DNA of 59,885 nucleotides. Origin: Vicinamibacterales bacterium (lineage in GTDB: Bacteria; Acidobacteriota; Vicinamibacteria; Vicinamibacterales; UBA8438). The notes beneath the pieces were generated by a model. That model was not told the DNA's origin. It saw only the letters and a program-made list of their open reading frames with translations, and ran no database searches. Numbering within the stretch: position 1 is the first letter of the stretch; every line of letters starts with the position of its first letter. A program made the position numbers and the translations under genes. Where the stretch lies: positions 1 through 59,885 of the forward strand of contig JAPYUM010000011.1 in assembly GCA_029940535.1 (NCBI GenBank), written 5' to 3'. This document shows positions 1 through 8,383 of the stretch, piece by piece.

Positions 1-2
1 GC

Positions 3-281
3 GGCGCCAATAAGCATGAGGTCAACACCACCGAGATCTACTACATGTTGAAGGGTGCGGCCACGCTGGTCACGGGGGGCACGATGCGACCATCAGGCCC
101 ACCAATCGCCGGCACTTCCGCACGAAGTCCCGGAATTGACGGCGGGGTCACGCGGCGGCTCACGGCCGGTGACGTCGTGATCATCCCGGGCCACACGCCA
201 CACTGGTGGAGCGACCTCGAGACCGACATCGAATACCTGATCTTCAGACCAGACCCCGACAACCGCCTGCCGCTGAAATAG
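3..281 (+). CDS. Cupin-domain protein, 5' end outside window
   Basis: An open frame enters at the window edge and ends in TAG at 279-281, leaving 92 residues and no start. The visible part looks like the second half of a small cupin barrel: a first-motif remnant (HEVNTTEIYYMLKG) followed by the second motif GDVVIIPGHTPHWW, which supplies the last metal-ligand histidine in such folds. Cupins of this kind bind a metal and act as isomerases, dioxygenases or sensors, so the substrate cannot be named. A C-rich repeat (282-372) follows the stop directly. The fold call is fairly safe; the function is unknown. Confidence 0.65.
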   Translation, partial: GANKHEVNTTEIYYMLKGAATLVTGGTMRPSGPPIAGTSARSPGIDGGVTRRLTAGDVVIIPGHTPHWWSDLETDIEYLIFRPDPDNRLPLK

Positions 282-372
282 GGGGCGCGCGACAATGCGC
301 ACTCCGCGGGTCCGGAGTGGGGCTTTGGGGCCCTGCGAGGGCCCGCGTGGGGTTCGGGCAAAGCCCCGTCTG
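282..372 (-). repeat. GC-rich palindromic repeat, family 2, copy 1
   Basis: Read on the minus strand, this stretch starts GACGGGGCTTTGCCCGAACC and ends with GCGCATTGT, the same ends as the copy at 52681-52720. It carries an extra ~40 bp of self-complementary GC-rich sequence in the middle. It lies immediately after the cupin stop codon. Up to the cytochrome start at 503 I see only a short direct repeat (AAGCCCCGTC at about 361 and 384). Confidence 0.5.
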
Positions 373-502
373 AAGAAGCCGCGAAGCCCCGTCAAAGTAA
401 TTGACATGATCTACTGATGCCGACAGACTGTCGTACTTCTAGTAGCCTGTGGCTAGCGCCTCGAACCGGCACAGCGGGCTACGTAACCTGAACGGTCTGC
501 AC

Positions 503-1315
503 ATGCGTACCTTCATCCAACGAATCCCGGTCCCGATCACGGCGGCTGGACCGTCTATCGCCGCTCTCACGCTGCTCGTAACGCTCGGCGCCGCGGACGG
601 CGTCGCCCAGAACCATGTCGGCCAGTACGAACAGGCCGACATCGAGTTCGGCGCGAGGCTCTACAACACGAACTGTGTCCGGTGTCACGGGGAGAGCGGT
701 GGCGAAGTGGCCGGGGTCGACCTGCGGGGCGGCACCTACGCCAGGGCCGAGTCAGACTTCGAGCTAATGCGACTGATCCGGACCGGCATTCAGGGGACCG
801 CGATGCCCCCGAACGATTTTTCACAGTCTGAATTGACCGGCATCGTCTCCTACCTCCGCACCATGCGTGACGTCGACTTGAGTACGGTCACACTCGGCGA
901 CGAAACGCGGGGTCGGGGTCTGTTCGCCGGCAAAGGCGCCTGCGCCTCCTGTCACCGCGTGGGCCGCAATGGTCGGCGCACCGCGCCCGATCTGACCGAC
1001 ATCGGTGCGGTGCGAACGGCCGCCAACCTGCAGGCGTCGTTGCTCGACCCGACCGGCTCGATGCTGCCGGTGAACCGACCAGTTCGGGCGGTGCTGGCCG
1101 ACGGCACGGTGCTCAACGGACGTCGCCTCAACGAAGACACCTACACGATTCAACTCATCGACGAGAACGAGCGGTTGCGCTCGCTGGACAAAGCTGAGTT
1201 GCGCGAACTGGCGGCGGGAACGACCTCACCCATGGCCCCGGCCACCGACGTGCTCGACGAGCAGGAGGTGGCCGATGTGCTCGCCTATCTGCTCTCACTC
1301 AAAGGCTTGAACTGA
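503..1315 (+). CDS. Secreted diheme cytochrome c (haem-binding domain type)
   Basis: A 270-residue c-type cytochrome that probably takes electrons from the PQQ dehydrogenase encoded directly downstream. The ATG at 503 is preferred over the in-frame GTG at 449 because it opens with a signal peptide (basic MRTFIQR, hydrophobic 16-32, cleavage near GVAQ). Two haem c sites are visible: CVRCH at 58-62 and CASCH at 147-151, with candidate axial methionines in TAMPPNDF (about 101) and SPMAP near the C-terminus. The second half has the layout of the planctomycete/verrucomicrobial haem-binding domain: CxxCH, APDLTDIG, LLDPTGS, DGTVLNGR, then a MAP-type ending. The stop abuts the next start with no gap, so co-translation is likely. 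Confidence 0.85.
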   Translation: MRTFIQRIPVPITAAGPSIAALTLLVTLGAADGVAQNHVGQYEQADIEFGARLYNTNCVRCHGESGGEVAGVDLRGGTYARAESDFELMRLIRTGIQGTAMPPNDFSQSELTGIVSYLRTMRDVDLSTVTLGDETRGRGLFAGKGACASCHRVGRNGRRTAPDLTDIGAVRTAANLQASLLDPTGSMLPVNRPVRAVLADGTVLNGRRLNEDTYTIQLIDENERLRSLDKAELRELAAGTTSPMAPATDVLDEQEVADVLAYLLSLKGLN

Positions 1316-2959
1316 ATGACCAGACAGACTCTCATCGCCCTGATGCTCGTCTCGCTGCTCCCAACTGGAGCCGCGGCGCAGGTCACGTTCGAACGCCTGC
1401 TCAATGCCGACGAGGAACCGGAGAACTGGCTGACGTATTCCGGCTCGTACTCGAGTAACCGTCACACCAAGCTCGACCAGATCACGCCTGACAACGTCGA
1501 AGATCTCGAGTTGTCGTGGGTGTTCCAGGCCGGTTCCCTGGAAGCGTTCCAGGCCACACCGTTGGTCGTCGACGGCATCATGTATCTGACGGAGCCGGTC
1601 AACAACGTTGTGGCGCTCGACGCCAAACGCGGGAGTGTGTTCTGGAAATTCGAGTACACGCCCTCGTCCGACGCGCGTCCCTGTTGCGGGGCGGTCAATC
1701 GGGGTCTGGCGATTCTTGACGACACGCTGTTTCTGGCCACGCTCGACGGGAACCTCATTGCTCTGGACGCCGTGGGGGGCAAGCCGCTGTGGCAGACGAC
1801 GGTCGCCGACCCCACCGAGGGCTACGCCTTGACGCTGGCACCGCTCGTCATCAAAGACAAGGTGATGGTGGGCGTCGCGGGCGGCGAGTACGGCATTCGC
1901 GGCTACATCGACGCCTACGACGCCAAGACCGGCGAACTGGCGTGGCGGTTTTACACCATTCCCGGTCCCGGCGAGCCGGGGCACGAGACCTGGGAAAACG
2001 ACGCCTGGAAAACTGGGGGCGCACCGGCGTGGCTGACCGGCTCGTATGACCCGGACCTGGACCTGACCTACTGGGGCATCGGCAACCCCGGACCGGATCT
2101 GAACCCGGCTCAGCGCCCGGGCGACAACCTCTACTCGGACTCGGTGGTTGCGCTCGACCCCGACACCGGCGAACTCGAGTGGTACTTCCAGTTCACGCCG
2201 AACGACCCGTATGACTACGACTCGGTCCAGATTCCGGTGCTGATCGATTTCCCGGACGGCAACGGCAATACCCAGAAACTGATGCTCTGGGGGAACCGGA
2301 ACGGCTTCTTCTACGTGCTCGACCGAGAGAGCGGTCAGTTCCTCAGCGGCACCAGCTTCGTGCCGGTGAACTGGGCCAGCGGCCTCGACGACTTCGGTCG
2401 GCCGGTGCAGACACCGCAGCCGCCGGGTGCAACCACCTTTCCTGGGATTCAGGGTGGCACCAACTGGTATTCGCCCTCCTATAGCCCGGAGACCGGTCTG
2501 TTCTACGTGTCAGCCTGGGAGGCGTACGGGTCGAACTTCGAGCCCCAGGACCAGACCCATGTACCAGGCCGCGTGTTCCTCGGCGGCCGCCCCGCCAATC
2601 CGTTCGGCGCCGGCGCCAACGTGCCGGGGCTACGGCGCGGGCACATCAACAACTGGACCGACGCGGCCGGCGGCGGCGCCGTGATCGCCATCGATCCGCG
2701 CACCGGCCAGCAACGCTGGCGGGTGCCGATGACCGATGTCACGAGCAGCGGCATTCTCACCTCCGCCTCCAACCTGCTCTTCACCGGTAACCGTGAGGGT
2801 CATTTTCACGTCATGCACGCCGAGACTGGCGAGCTGCTGTTGCGCAAGACGCTCGGCGGCATGATCGCCAACGGCCCGATGAGCTACATGGTCGACGGCA
2901 AACAGTATGTCGCGATCGCGGCGGGGCACTCGATGTTCGTGTACTCACTCCGCGACTGA
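1316..2959 (+). CDS. PQQ-dependent alcohol dehydrogenase, lanthanide-type motif
   Basis: A periplasmic quinoprotein (547 aa) of the methanol/ethanol dehydrogenase family, oxidising a primary alcohol or related substrate with PQQ and passing electrons to cytochrome c. A signal peptide ends at about AAAQ (residue 22). The eight-bladed propeller motifs recur (ALDAKTG-like, residues 99-470). Visible active-site features are the vicinal Cys123-Cys124 disulfide pair, metal ligands Glu191 (GGEYGIRG) and Asn257 (GIGNPGP), and the catalytic Asp300. Asp302 lies two residues further on; this DYD arrangement is associated with lanthanide use in XoxF/ExaF/PedH enzymes. The upstream diheme cytochrome is the likely partner. 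The family is certain; the substrate is not known. Confidence 0.9.
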   Translation: MTRQTLIALMLVSLLPTGAAAQVTFERLLNADEEPENWLTYSGSYSSNRHTKLDQITPDNVEDLELSWVFQAGSLEAFQATPLVVDGIMYLTEPVNNVVALDAKRGSVFWKFEYTPSSDARPCCGAVNRGLAILDDTLFLATLDGNLIALDAVGGKPLWQTTVADPTEGYALTLAPLVIKDKVMVGVAGGEYGIRGYIDAYDAKTGELAWRFYTIPGPGEPGHETWENDAWKTGGAPAWLTGSYDPDLDLTYWGIGNPGPDLNPAQRPGDNLYSDSVVALDPDTGELEWYFQFTPNDPYDYDSVQIPVLIDFPDGNGNTQKLMLWGNRNGFFYVLDRESGQFLSGTSFVPVNWASGLDDFGRPVQTPQPPGATTFPGIQGGTNWYSPSYSPETGLFYVSAWEAYGSNFEPQDQTHVPGRVFLGGRPANPFGAGANVPGLRRGHINNWTDAAGGGAVIAIDPRTGQQRWRVPMTDVTSSGILTSASNLLFTGNREGHFHVMHAETGELLLRKTLGGMIANGPMSYMVDGKQYVAIAAGHSMFVYSLRD

Positions 2960-2979
2960 CGTTCGCACGTCGGACGGCG

Positions 2980-3363
2980 TCAGCGCTCTCGACGGTCCTG
3001 ACAACTCAAACAGAACGGGGCTTCCGGCCGCGCGCGCAACCGGGGGTATCCGATCGGCTCTTCACACGACCGACACTGGCCATAGACGCCCTTCGTATGG
3101 CCGTCGAGCGAGGCCTCGACTTGTCGCCGCTTGAGCTCGAGGGTGGATCGGCCGGCCCGGGTCATCTCCTGTTGTTGAATGGCATCCATGCGGGACAGGC
3201 GTCCGATCGGGGTGCCGAGTTGCACCGGCTTGGACCCCTCTTCGCTGAGCCGCAGATGGGTTTCCAGACGGTCGCGCTCGGCCAGCAGCAGCTGGCGCAA
3301 CTCTTCGAGCTGCTCTGGAGTAAGCTCCGCAATCTCCATCGTGTGACGTGCGACCTGTTGCAT
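2980..3363 (-). CDS. DksA/TraR-type C4 zinc-finger protein
   Basis: A 127-residue protein of the DksA/TraR family, whose members insert a coiled coil into the secondary channel of RNA polymerase or act as small regulators. Residues 10-85 are predicted coiled coil with an SRMDAIQ segment at the expected tip. Residues 97-121 form a four-cysteine finger (C97, C100, C118, C121) followed by a basic tail. The ATG at 3363 begins on the base after the stop of the PQQ dehydrogenase gene; an internal ATG at 3339 (MEIAELTP) is also possible and neither has a strong ribosome site. It is the last gene of a three-gene reverse unit with a NIPSNAP protein and a PQQ enzyme, an odd setting for a transcription factor. 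Confidence 0.8.
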   Translation of the reverse strand: MQQVARHTMEIAELTPEQLEELRQLLLAERDRLETHLRLSEEGSKPVQLGTPIGRLSRMDAIQQQEMTRAGRSTLELKRRQVEASLDGHTKGVYGQCRSCEEPIGYPRLRARPEAPFCLSCQDRRER

Positions 3364-5334
3364 CTAGGGAAGCGCGAGCGCGATCCACTCGCCCGGGAAC
3401 TCGAGTGACCCGATCGGCAGCACGATGTACTGTTTACCGTCGCGCAGGTAGGTAATCGGCGACCCCACGTTCCCGGCCCGGAACGCAGTTTCCCAGACGA
3501 CCTCGCCCGTCACTTTGTCGAAGGCGCGGAAACCCTTGCCCGCCTCGGGTCCGGCGCCCGGCGGGGTCCGAACCATAATCGGGTCGCCTTCACTGACGAA
3601 CAGCAAGCTCTTGGTCAGTAGAGTCATCGCGCGTCCCGGCTGTCCCAACGGGGGGAGGTTCAGATGGGCGATGTCGGGGTGGTTCCGCGGCCCATCACCG
3701 TTCGCCACCATCCAGACATGCTCGCCGGTGTTCATGTCGATCGCCGTGATCCGGCCATAGGGGGGCTTCAACAGAGGGAGCCCCCGGGGCCCAGCGGGAA
3801 AGGCCCGGTTGCCACGCGTATATCGGACGTTCATCCGATCCGGATTCCCGGGGGTCAGGTCCGCGACGAACGTGCCGGTCACCGACGGCACGTAGAGCAT
3901 CCCTGTCTCCGGGTCGAACCCGGCCCCGCCCCACTCGGCGCCGCCGACCGAGCCGGGCAGTTGCAACGTGCCCTTCGGGTCTCCGTCACCGTCACCCCGA
4001 ATCGACGGCGGGGTGAAGATCTGGCCGAGCATGTAGGGCGCCGCGATCTCGACCCCCTCCTCGCGCAGCTCCGGCGTGAAATCGATCAAGGTGTCGGTCG
4101 ACATCCCGTGCACGTCGAACGGCGCCGGCTTCGTCGGGAATGGCTGGGTCGGCGAAATCCACTCCCCGGGTGTCTCGGAGGTTGGGACTGGTCGCTCGAC
4201 TATCGGCCACACCGGCTCGCCCGTCACGCGGTCGAACGTATACGCCATCGCCTGTTTGGTGAGCTGCACGACCGCCTTGATCTCGCGCCCATCCACCGTG
4301 ATGTCCATCAAAATCGGGGCCACGTTGTTGTCGTAGTCCCACAGGTCGTGATGCACCATCTGAAAGTGCCAGACCATCTCACCGGTATCGGCGCGCACAC
4401 ACACCAGGCTGTTCGCATAGAGGTTGTTGCCCGGGCGATGCCCGCCATACATGTCGTTGCTGGGCGCTCCGGTCGGCAGATAGATGAGCCCCAGCTCCTC
4501 ATCGGCGCTCATCATGGTCCAGACGTTGGCCATCCCCGAGTACTGCCAGGAATCGTCGAGCCAGGTCTCGACCCCAGGTTCGCCCTCTCCAGGAATCGGA
4601 TTCCACGTCCACTGCAGGGCGCCGGTGCGAACGTTGTAGGCGCGGACATACCCCGGACGCTGCTCCATCGTCAGCGGATGGTCCTCCATCGCCTGCCCCA
4701 CCACGACGACGTCGCGCACCACGAGCGGCGGCGAGGTGTAGCTGTAGGGAATCAACTCGGTCGTATCGGCATACACCCGAAGATCCACCTTGCCGCCGTC
4801 TCCGAAGTCGGACACCAGACGACCAGTCTCGACGTCGGTGGCCAACAGATACGGAGGCCGCACCGACAGAATGCGTCGCCCGCCGCCGTCGTCATCTTCC
4901 CAGAACCCGACGCCGCGATTGGCGGCCCCGCGCGGCGTCTCGTCGTCGGTCAGGAACGGCAGATCCTGGACCCAGCGTGTCTCGCCTGTCGCCGAGTCGA
5001 ACGCTTCCACGATTCCGAGACCGTTCGAGCCGTAGAGCACGCCGTCGACCATGACCGGCGTCGACCGCAGCTGGTTGGAGTACCGGAGGTCCGGCCACCG
5101 GTCGTGGAGACTCCGGTCGACGGCCGGCCGCCGCCAGACGATCTCGAGGTCGTTCACCGTGTCGGCGTTGATCTGGTCGAGTGGCGCGTACCGGGTATAC
5201 CCGCTATCCCCACCATGCGCCCGCCACTCGCCGGTAGTCCCGTCCTGCGCTGCCGCCGTCGAGGTCACGCCGCCGGCGAGCATCGTCGCCGCGAAGACTC
5301 GTGTCGCCCTGCACCATCTGGTCGCCTGGTCCAT
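3364..5334 (-). CDS. PQQ-dependent glucose-dehydrogenase-like quinoprotein
   Basis: A 656-residue secreted quinoprotein closer to membrane-bound glucose/quinate dehydrogenases than to alcohol dehydrogenases. It lacks their N-terminal five-helix membrane domain: a signal peptide (to about TAAAQ, residue 30) leads directly into the propeller (EWRAHGGDSGYTRYAPLDQI). Other family marks are RGAANRGVGFW, RPGNNLYANSLVCV, and HHDLWDYD around the catalytic Asp. No Cys-Cys pair is seen. It probably oxidises a sugar, cyclitol or aliphatic polyol in the periplasm. It lies 11 bp downstream of a NIPSNAP gene and abuts the zinc-finger gene, so the three are likely one transcript. Confidence 0.87.
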   Translation of the reverse strand: MDQATRWCRATRVFAATMLAGGVTSTAAAQDGTTGEWRAHGGDSGYTRYAPLDQINADTVNDLEIVWRRPAVDRSLHDRWPDLRYSNQLRSTPVMVDGVLYGSNGLGIVEAFDSATGETRWVQDLPFLTDDETPRGAANRGVGFWEDDDGGGRRILSVRPPYLLATDVETGRLVSDFGDGGKVDLRVYADTTELIPYSYTSPPLVVRDVVVVGQAMEDHPLTMEQRPGYVRAYNVRTGALQWTWNPIPGEGEPGVETWLDDSWQYSGMANVWTMMSADEELGLIYLPTGAPSNDMYGGHRPGNNLYANSLVCVRADTGEMVWHFQMVHHDLWDYDNNVAPILMDITVDGREIKAVVQLTKQAMAYTFDRVTGEPVWPIVERPVPTSETPGEWISPTQPFPTKPAPFDVHGMSTDTLIDFTPELREEGVEIAAPYMLGQIFTPPSIRGDGDGDPKGTLQLPGSVGGAEWGGAGFDPETGMLYVPSVTGTFVADLTPGNPDRMNVRYTRGNRAFPAGPRGLPLLKPPYGRITAIDMNTGEHVWMVANGDGPRNHPDIAHLNLPPLGQPGRAMTLLTKSLLFVSEGDPIMVRTPPGAGPEAGKGFRAFDKVTGEVVWETAFRAGNVGSPITYLRDGKQYIVLPIGSLEFPGEWIALALP

Positions 5335-5345
5335 CGTCTGATCCG

Positions 5346-5768
5346 CTACTTGAGGGCCGAATACGAGGTCGGCACAAGCATCCGCGCGTTGATTTCCGCT
5401 GCGAGTTTTCGGTCCGGATCCTGCTCGGCGGCCACGATGATTCGCTGGAACTCCTCATTCTGACCCAGCGTCCTCCACATCTCGTCACGCGCCTCGAGCG
5501 AGGGGTAGCCCAACATGTACACGAAGGTATCGTTCACGTCGGGACCCGTGGCGGCGGTCCAGTACGCCACGTTCTCGATGCCGGCCTGTTCGAACATCGC
5601 CGCCGTATGGTCACGGAACCGGTCCGAGAGCTCCGCGCGCTTCCCGGCGGTAGCCTTGTAGATCCGCAACTCGAACACCTTGGAATCCGCCTGCTGCGCC
5701 GACAACCCCCACCCGGTCCCCAGCACCCCAAACGTGAACCCGACAATCGCCAGAATCTTCCACTTCAT
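5346..5768 (-). CDS. Secreted NIPSNAP-family protein
   Basis: A 140-residue NIPSNAP-type protein: ferredoxin-like fold starting FELRIYKATAGKRAEL and ending with the DEMWRTL...EEFQ segment typical of the family. The start at 5768 is chosen because GGAGA lies seven bases upstream and the sequence then opens with a signal peptide or anchor (MKWKILAIVGFTFGVLGTG). The longer reading back to 5864 has no ribosome site. Small bacterial NIPSNAP proteins have no firmly established reaction, and here it is probably periplasmic. It leads a reverse operon with a PQQ dehydrogenase. Confidence 0.8.
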   Translation of the reverse strand: MKWKILAIVGFTFGVLGTGWGLSAQQADSKVFELRIYKATAGKRAELSDRFRDHTAAMFEQAGIENVAYWTAATGPDVNDTFVYMLGYPSLEARDEMWRTLGQNEEFQRIIVAAEQDPDRKLAAEINARMLVPTSYSALK

Positions 5769-5890
5769 TGTGATGTCTCCAGGTGATGACGCCCGACAGC
5801 CTTCATCGCTGACGGCGTTCACCTCGTGTAGGCGCATTGCAAACGGTTCCCCTGCCCGTGTCAAGCCACTGGGGGTAACATGACCGTCGC

Positions 5891-6811
5891 ATGAGCGGCG
5901 CGCCCGTAATTCGAGTGTCCGGTATTCGGAAGACCTATGGCGACACGGTCGCGGTCGACGAGGTGTCGTTCGAGGTCCCTCGCGGACAAATCTTCGGGCT
6001 GATCGGGCCCAACGGCGCCGGCAAGACCACCACGATGGAATGCGTCGAGGGCTTGCGGAAACCGGACCAGGGCCGGATCGAAGTATTCGGGCTGGACCCC
6101 ATCAAGCACGCACACGCGCTGCAGCGACGTATCGGTGTGCAGCTCCAGGAGGCGCAGCTCCAGAAACGTATCAAGGTCTGGGAAGCGGTCGACCTCTGGG
6201 CCTCGCTGTTCGACGCCACGGTCGATGCCGAGGGCCTCCTCGACCAGCTTGGTCTCAGCGACAAGCGCAACGCCTGGTTCATGACGCTCTCGGGTGGCCA
6301 GAAACAACGGCTCTTCATCGCCCTCGCACTGATCAACGACCCGGAACTGGTCTTTCTCGACGAGCTGACGACCGGTCTCGACCCACAAGCCAGACACACC
6401 ATTTGGGGCCTGGTCCGCGACATTGCGGCCCGGGGGAAGACCGTGTTTCTCACGACCCACCTGATGGAGGAGGCGGAGCGTCTGTGCGACCACGTCGCCA
6501 TCATCGACCACGGACGCATCATCGACCACGACACCCCGGCCGGGCTCGTGACCAGACATTGCCCCCAACGGTCCGTCTTCGTCTCCACGACGCACCCCGA
6601 CGCGGCCGCGCGTTTCGACGCGCTGGCCTCTGTCGACAGCGTGACCACGGTGGGTGATCAGCTCACCATCCGGGGACGCGGCGACGATCTCGTCACCGAG
6701 ACGATCCACTGTTTGTCGGAACATGGGATGCGCGTCACCGCGTTCCGCACCGAGGAACCGACCCTGGAAGACGTCTTCCTCACGCTGACCGGCCGGTCGG
6801 TCCGAGAATGA
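5891..6811 (+). CDS. ABC exporter ATP-binding protein
   Basis: A 306-residue ATPase of the ABC-2 drug/polysaccharide exporter type. Walker A is GPNGAGKT (39-46), the signature LSGGQ is at 133-137, and Walker B is LVFLDE (153-158). The residue after the catalytic Glu is Leu rather than the usual Pro (DELTTGLD). A switch histidine is at LTTH. Residues 220-306 form the C-terminal extension seen in this subfamily, ending TLEDVFLTLTGR. The stop overlaps the permease start by 4 bp (ATGA), and the permease overlaps a DUF1326 gene the same way, so three products are translationally coupled. Confidence 0.92.
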   Translation: MSGAPVIRVSGIRKTYGDTVAVDEVSFEVPRGQIFGLIGPNGAGKTTTMECVEGLRKPDQGRIEVFGLDPIKHAHALQRRIGVQLQEAQLQKRIKVWEAVDLWASLFDATVDAEGLLDQLGLSDKRNAWFMTLSGGQKQRLFIALALINDPELVFLDELTTGLDPQARHTIWGLVRDIAARGKTVFLTTHLMEEAERLCDHVAIIDHGRIIDHDTPAGLVTRHCPQRSVFVSTTHPDAAARFDALASVDSVTTVGDQLTIRGRGDDLVTETIHCLSEHGMRVTAFRTEEPTLEDVFLTLTGRSVRE

Positions 6812-7581
6812 CGCCGATGCCTGTGCTCGCCACACTGCGCGGTCTCTTGAAGCTCACCTGGTTGGAGATCAAGGTCTTCGTCCGAGAGCCGATGGGGCTA
6901 ATCGGCAACGTCGTCATCCCGGTCGGCATCTTCGTCGTGCTCGGCCGCGCGGTCGGTTCGAGGCTCGGCGATCTCACGTCCGGCTTCGCCACGCAGATGC
7001 GGGTCGGTCTGCCGGTGTTCGGCGCCATCTTCATCGCGATCAACACGGTGCTGTCGCTGGTGGCGATCATCGCCATCTACCGTGAGGGCGGGATTCTGAA
7101 GCGCTTGCGGGCGACACCGTTGTCCCCCATCACCATTCTGGTCGCCCACGTGCTGGTGAAACTGATGTTCACCGCCGTTACCGTGACCGTCATGGTACTC
7201 GTCGGACGCCGCTACTATCCGGCCGGCACCGATGTGCCGGTGGTGTCGTTCACATTTGCGATGCTGCTCAGCACCTGGAGCATTCTCTCACTTGGGTTCA
7301 TCATCGCGAGCCTCGTGCGCACCGCACGTTTCGCACCGCCGCTGGGTAGCCTGGTCCTGTACAGCATGCTGCCGTTCTGTGGGCTGTTTCGACCGATCGA
7401 CACGTTCCCGGACGGAATGCAGATCGTCGCCAGGGCGTTGCCACTGACACCCGCGGTGTCGCTCCTGTCGGGCATCTGGCAAGGCAACCCGTGGTCGGCC
7501 CACCTGGACGACGTGGCGGCGCTAGTGGTCGTGTTCGCCGTGTGCACGCTCATCGCCTCGCGTGTGTTCCGATGGGAATGA
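6808..7581 (+). CDS. ABC-2 type permease
   Basis: A 257-residue integral membrane protein with six predicted helices, the size and layout of ABC-2 permeases that pair with the preceding ATPase. It has an amphipathic N-terminus (LLKLTWLEIKVFVREP), helices near 30-50, 60-90, 105-130, 140-165, 175-195 and 230-252, and the conserved REGGILKRLRATPLSP loop. Both gene junctions are ATGA overlaps. The transported compound cannot be told from sequence. Confidence 0.88.
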   Translation: MTPMPVLATLRGLLKLTWLEIKVFVREPMGLIGNVVIPVGIFVVLGRAVGSRLGDLTSGFATQMRVGLPVFGAIFIAINTVLSLVAIIAIYREGGILKRLRATPLSPITILVAHVLVKLMFTAVTVTVMVLVGRRYYPAGTDVPVVSFTFAMLLSTWSILSLGFIIASLVRTARFAPPLGSLVLYSMLPFCGLFRPIDTFPDGMQIVARALPLTPAVSLLSGIWQGNPWSAHLDDVAALVVVFAVCTLIASRVFRWE

Positions 7582-8204
7582 GGCCAGGCGGGGACACACC
7601 GCCGTGGCAGGCCCGTGGCCTGCTGTTCGAAAACTGCAACTGCGATCTCCTCTGTCCCGGTCATGTGTCGTTCAAACAGCCCTGTTCGCATGACCGCTGT
7701 CAGGGCAGCTGGGCGATGCATCTCGACAGTGGTCGATTCGGTCAGGTCGACCTGTCCGGCGTCAACGCGGTGATCGTCTTCGACGCCCCGCGGCGCATGT
7801 ACGACGGCGGCTGGACCCAGGCCTGCTTCATCGACAAAGCGACCACCACAGCGCAACGCGCAGCCGTCGACGACATCCTGTCCGGACGCGCCGGCGGCCC
7901 GTGGGGTATCCTCACCCGCTTCGTCGAGACCCCCCTCGACACCCGATTCGTCCCGATGCGGTTCGAAGATGACGGTCGTAAGAAACGACTCATGATTCCC
8001 GGTCTGTTCGACACCACCGTCACCGCCATCCGGGGCGCCGACGGTCAATCGGACGCGCGCATCGAAAACCTCCACAACGTCATCCACGGTCCCACGCATA
8101 CCCTGGCGCGGGGCAATACGCGGTGTACGCACCCCAGCTTCGACTTCCTCAACGAACAGACGCACGGGTTGTACTCGCGCTTTTCCTGGGAGGGAAAAGG
8201 CTAG
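7578..8204 (+). CDS. DUF1326 domain protein
   Basis: A 208-residue soluble protein of the DUF1326 family. It shows the family's cysteine-rich start (GLLFENCNCDLLCPGHVSF, with further Cys at PCSHDRCQGSW) and a C-terminal region around HNVIHGPTHTLARG. The start at 7578 is chosen because its ATG overlaps the permease stop as ATGA, repeating the junction of the two preceding genes; a codon at 7572 is equally open. The cluster of Cys and His residues could bind metal, which is an inference. Linkage to an ABC-2 exporter suggests a role with that transporter or its substrate, but no function is established. Confidence 0.8.
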   Translation: MRPGGDTPPWQARGLLFENCNCDLLCPGHVSFKQPCSHDRCQGSWAMHLDSGRFGQVDLSGVNAVIVFDAPRRMYDGGWTQACFIDKATTTAQRAAVDDILSGRAGGPWGILTRFVETPLDTRFVPMRFEDDGRKKRLMIPGLFDTTVTAIRGADGQSDARIENLHNVIHGPTHTLARGNTRCTHPSFDFLNEQTHGLYSRFSWEGKG

Positions 8205-8383
8205 CCGGTACAGCTCATGGGTGCCCGCCGCTTAGGCCCCCTGCCGGGGCTGGGACGAATATGAGGGTCGTGTCAACAAGGGTGGTCTAATAGCGTCTAT
8301 CCGCCACGACACGTTCCGTTGACGCCGGACCGGCTGAAGACCGAGCTTGACATCCGGAACTGCCACCGAGCCGAGGTGAAGAT

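Noticed and set aside
3664-5463. 599-codon forward frame
   Set aside because: It is antisense to the PQQ glucose-dehydrogenase-like gene and its residues are Arg/His/Pro-rich without motifs; the reverse frame has clear family motifs.
8235-8250. Hairpin GCCCC-CTGCC-GGGGC after the DUF1326 gene as terminator
   Set aside because: The stem is only 5 bp and no T-run follows.
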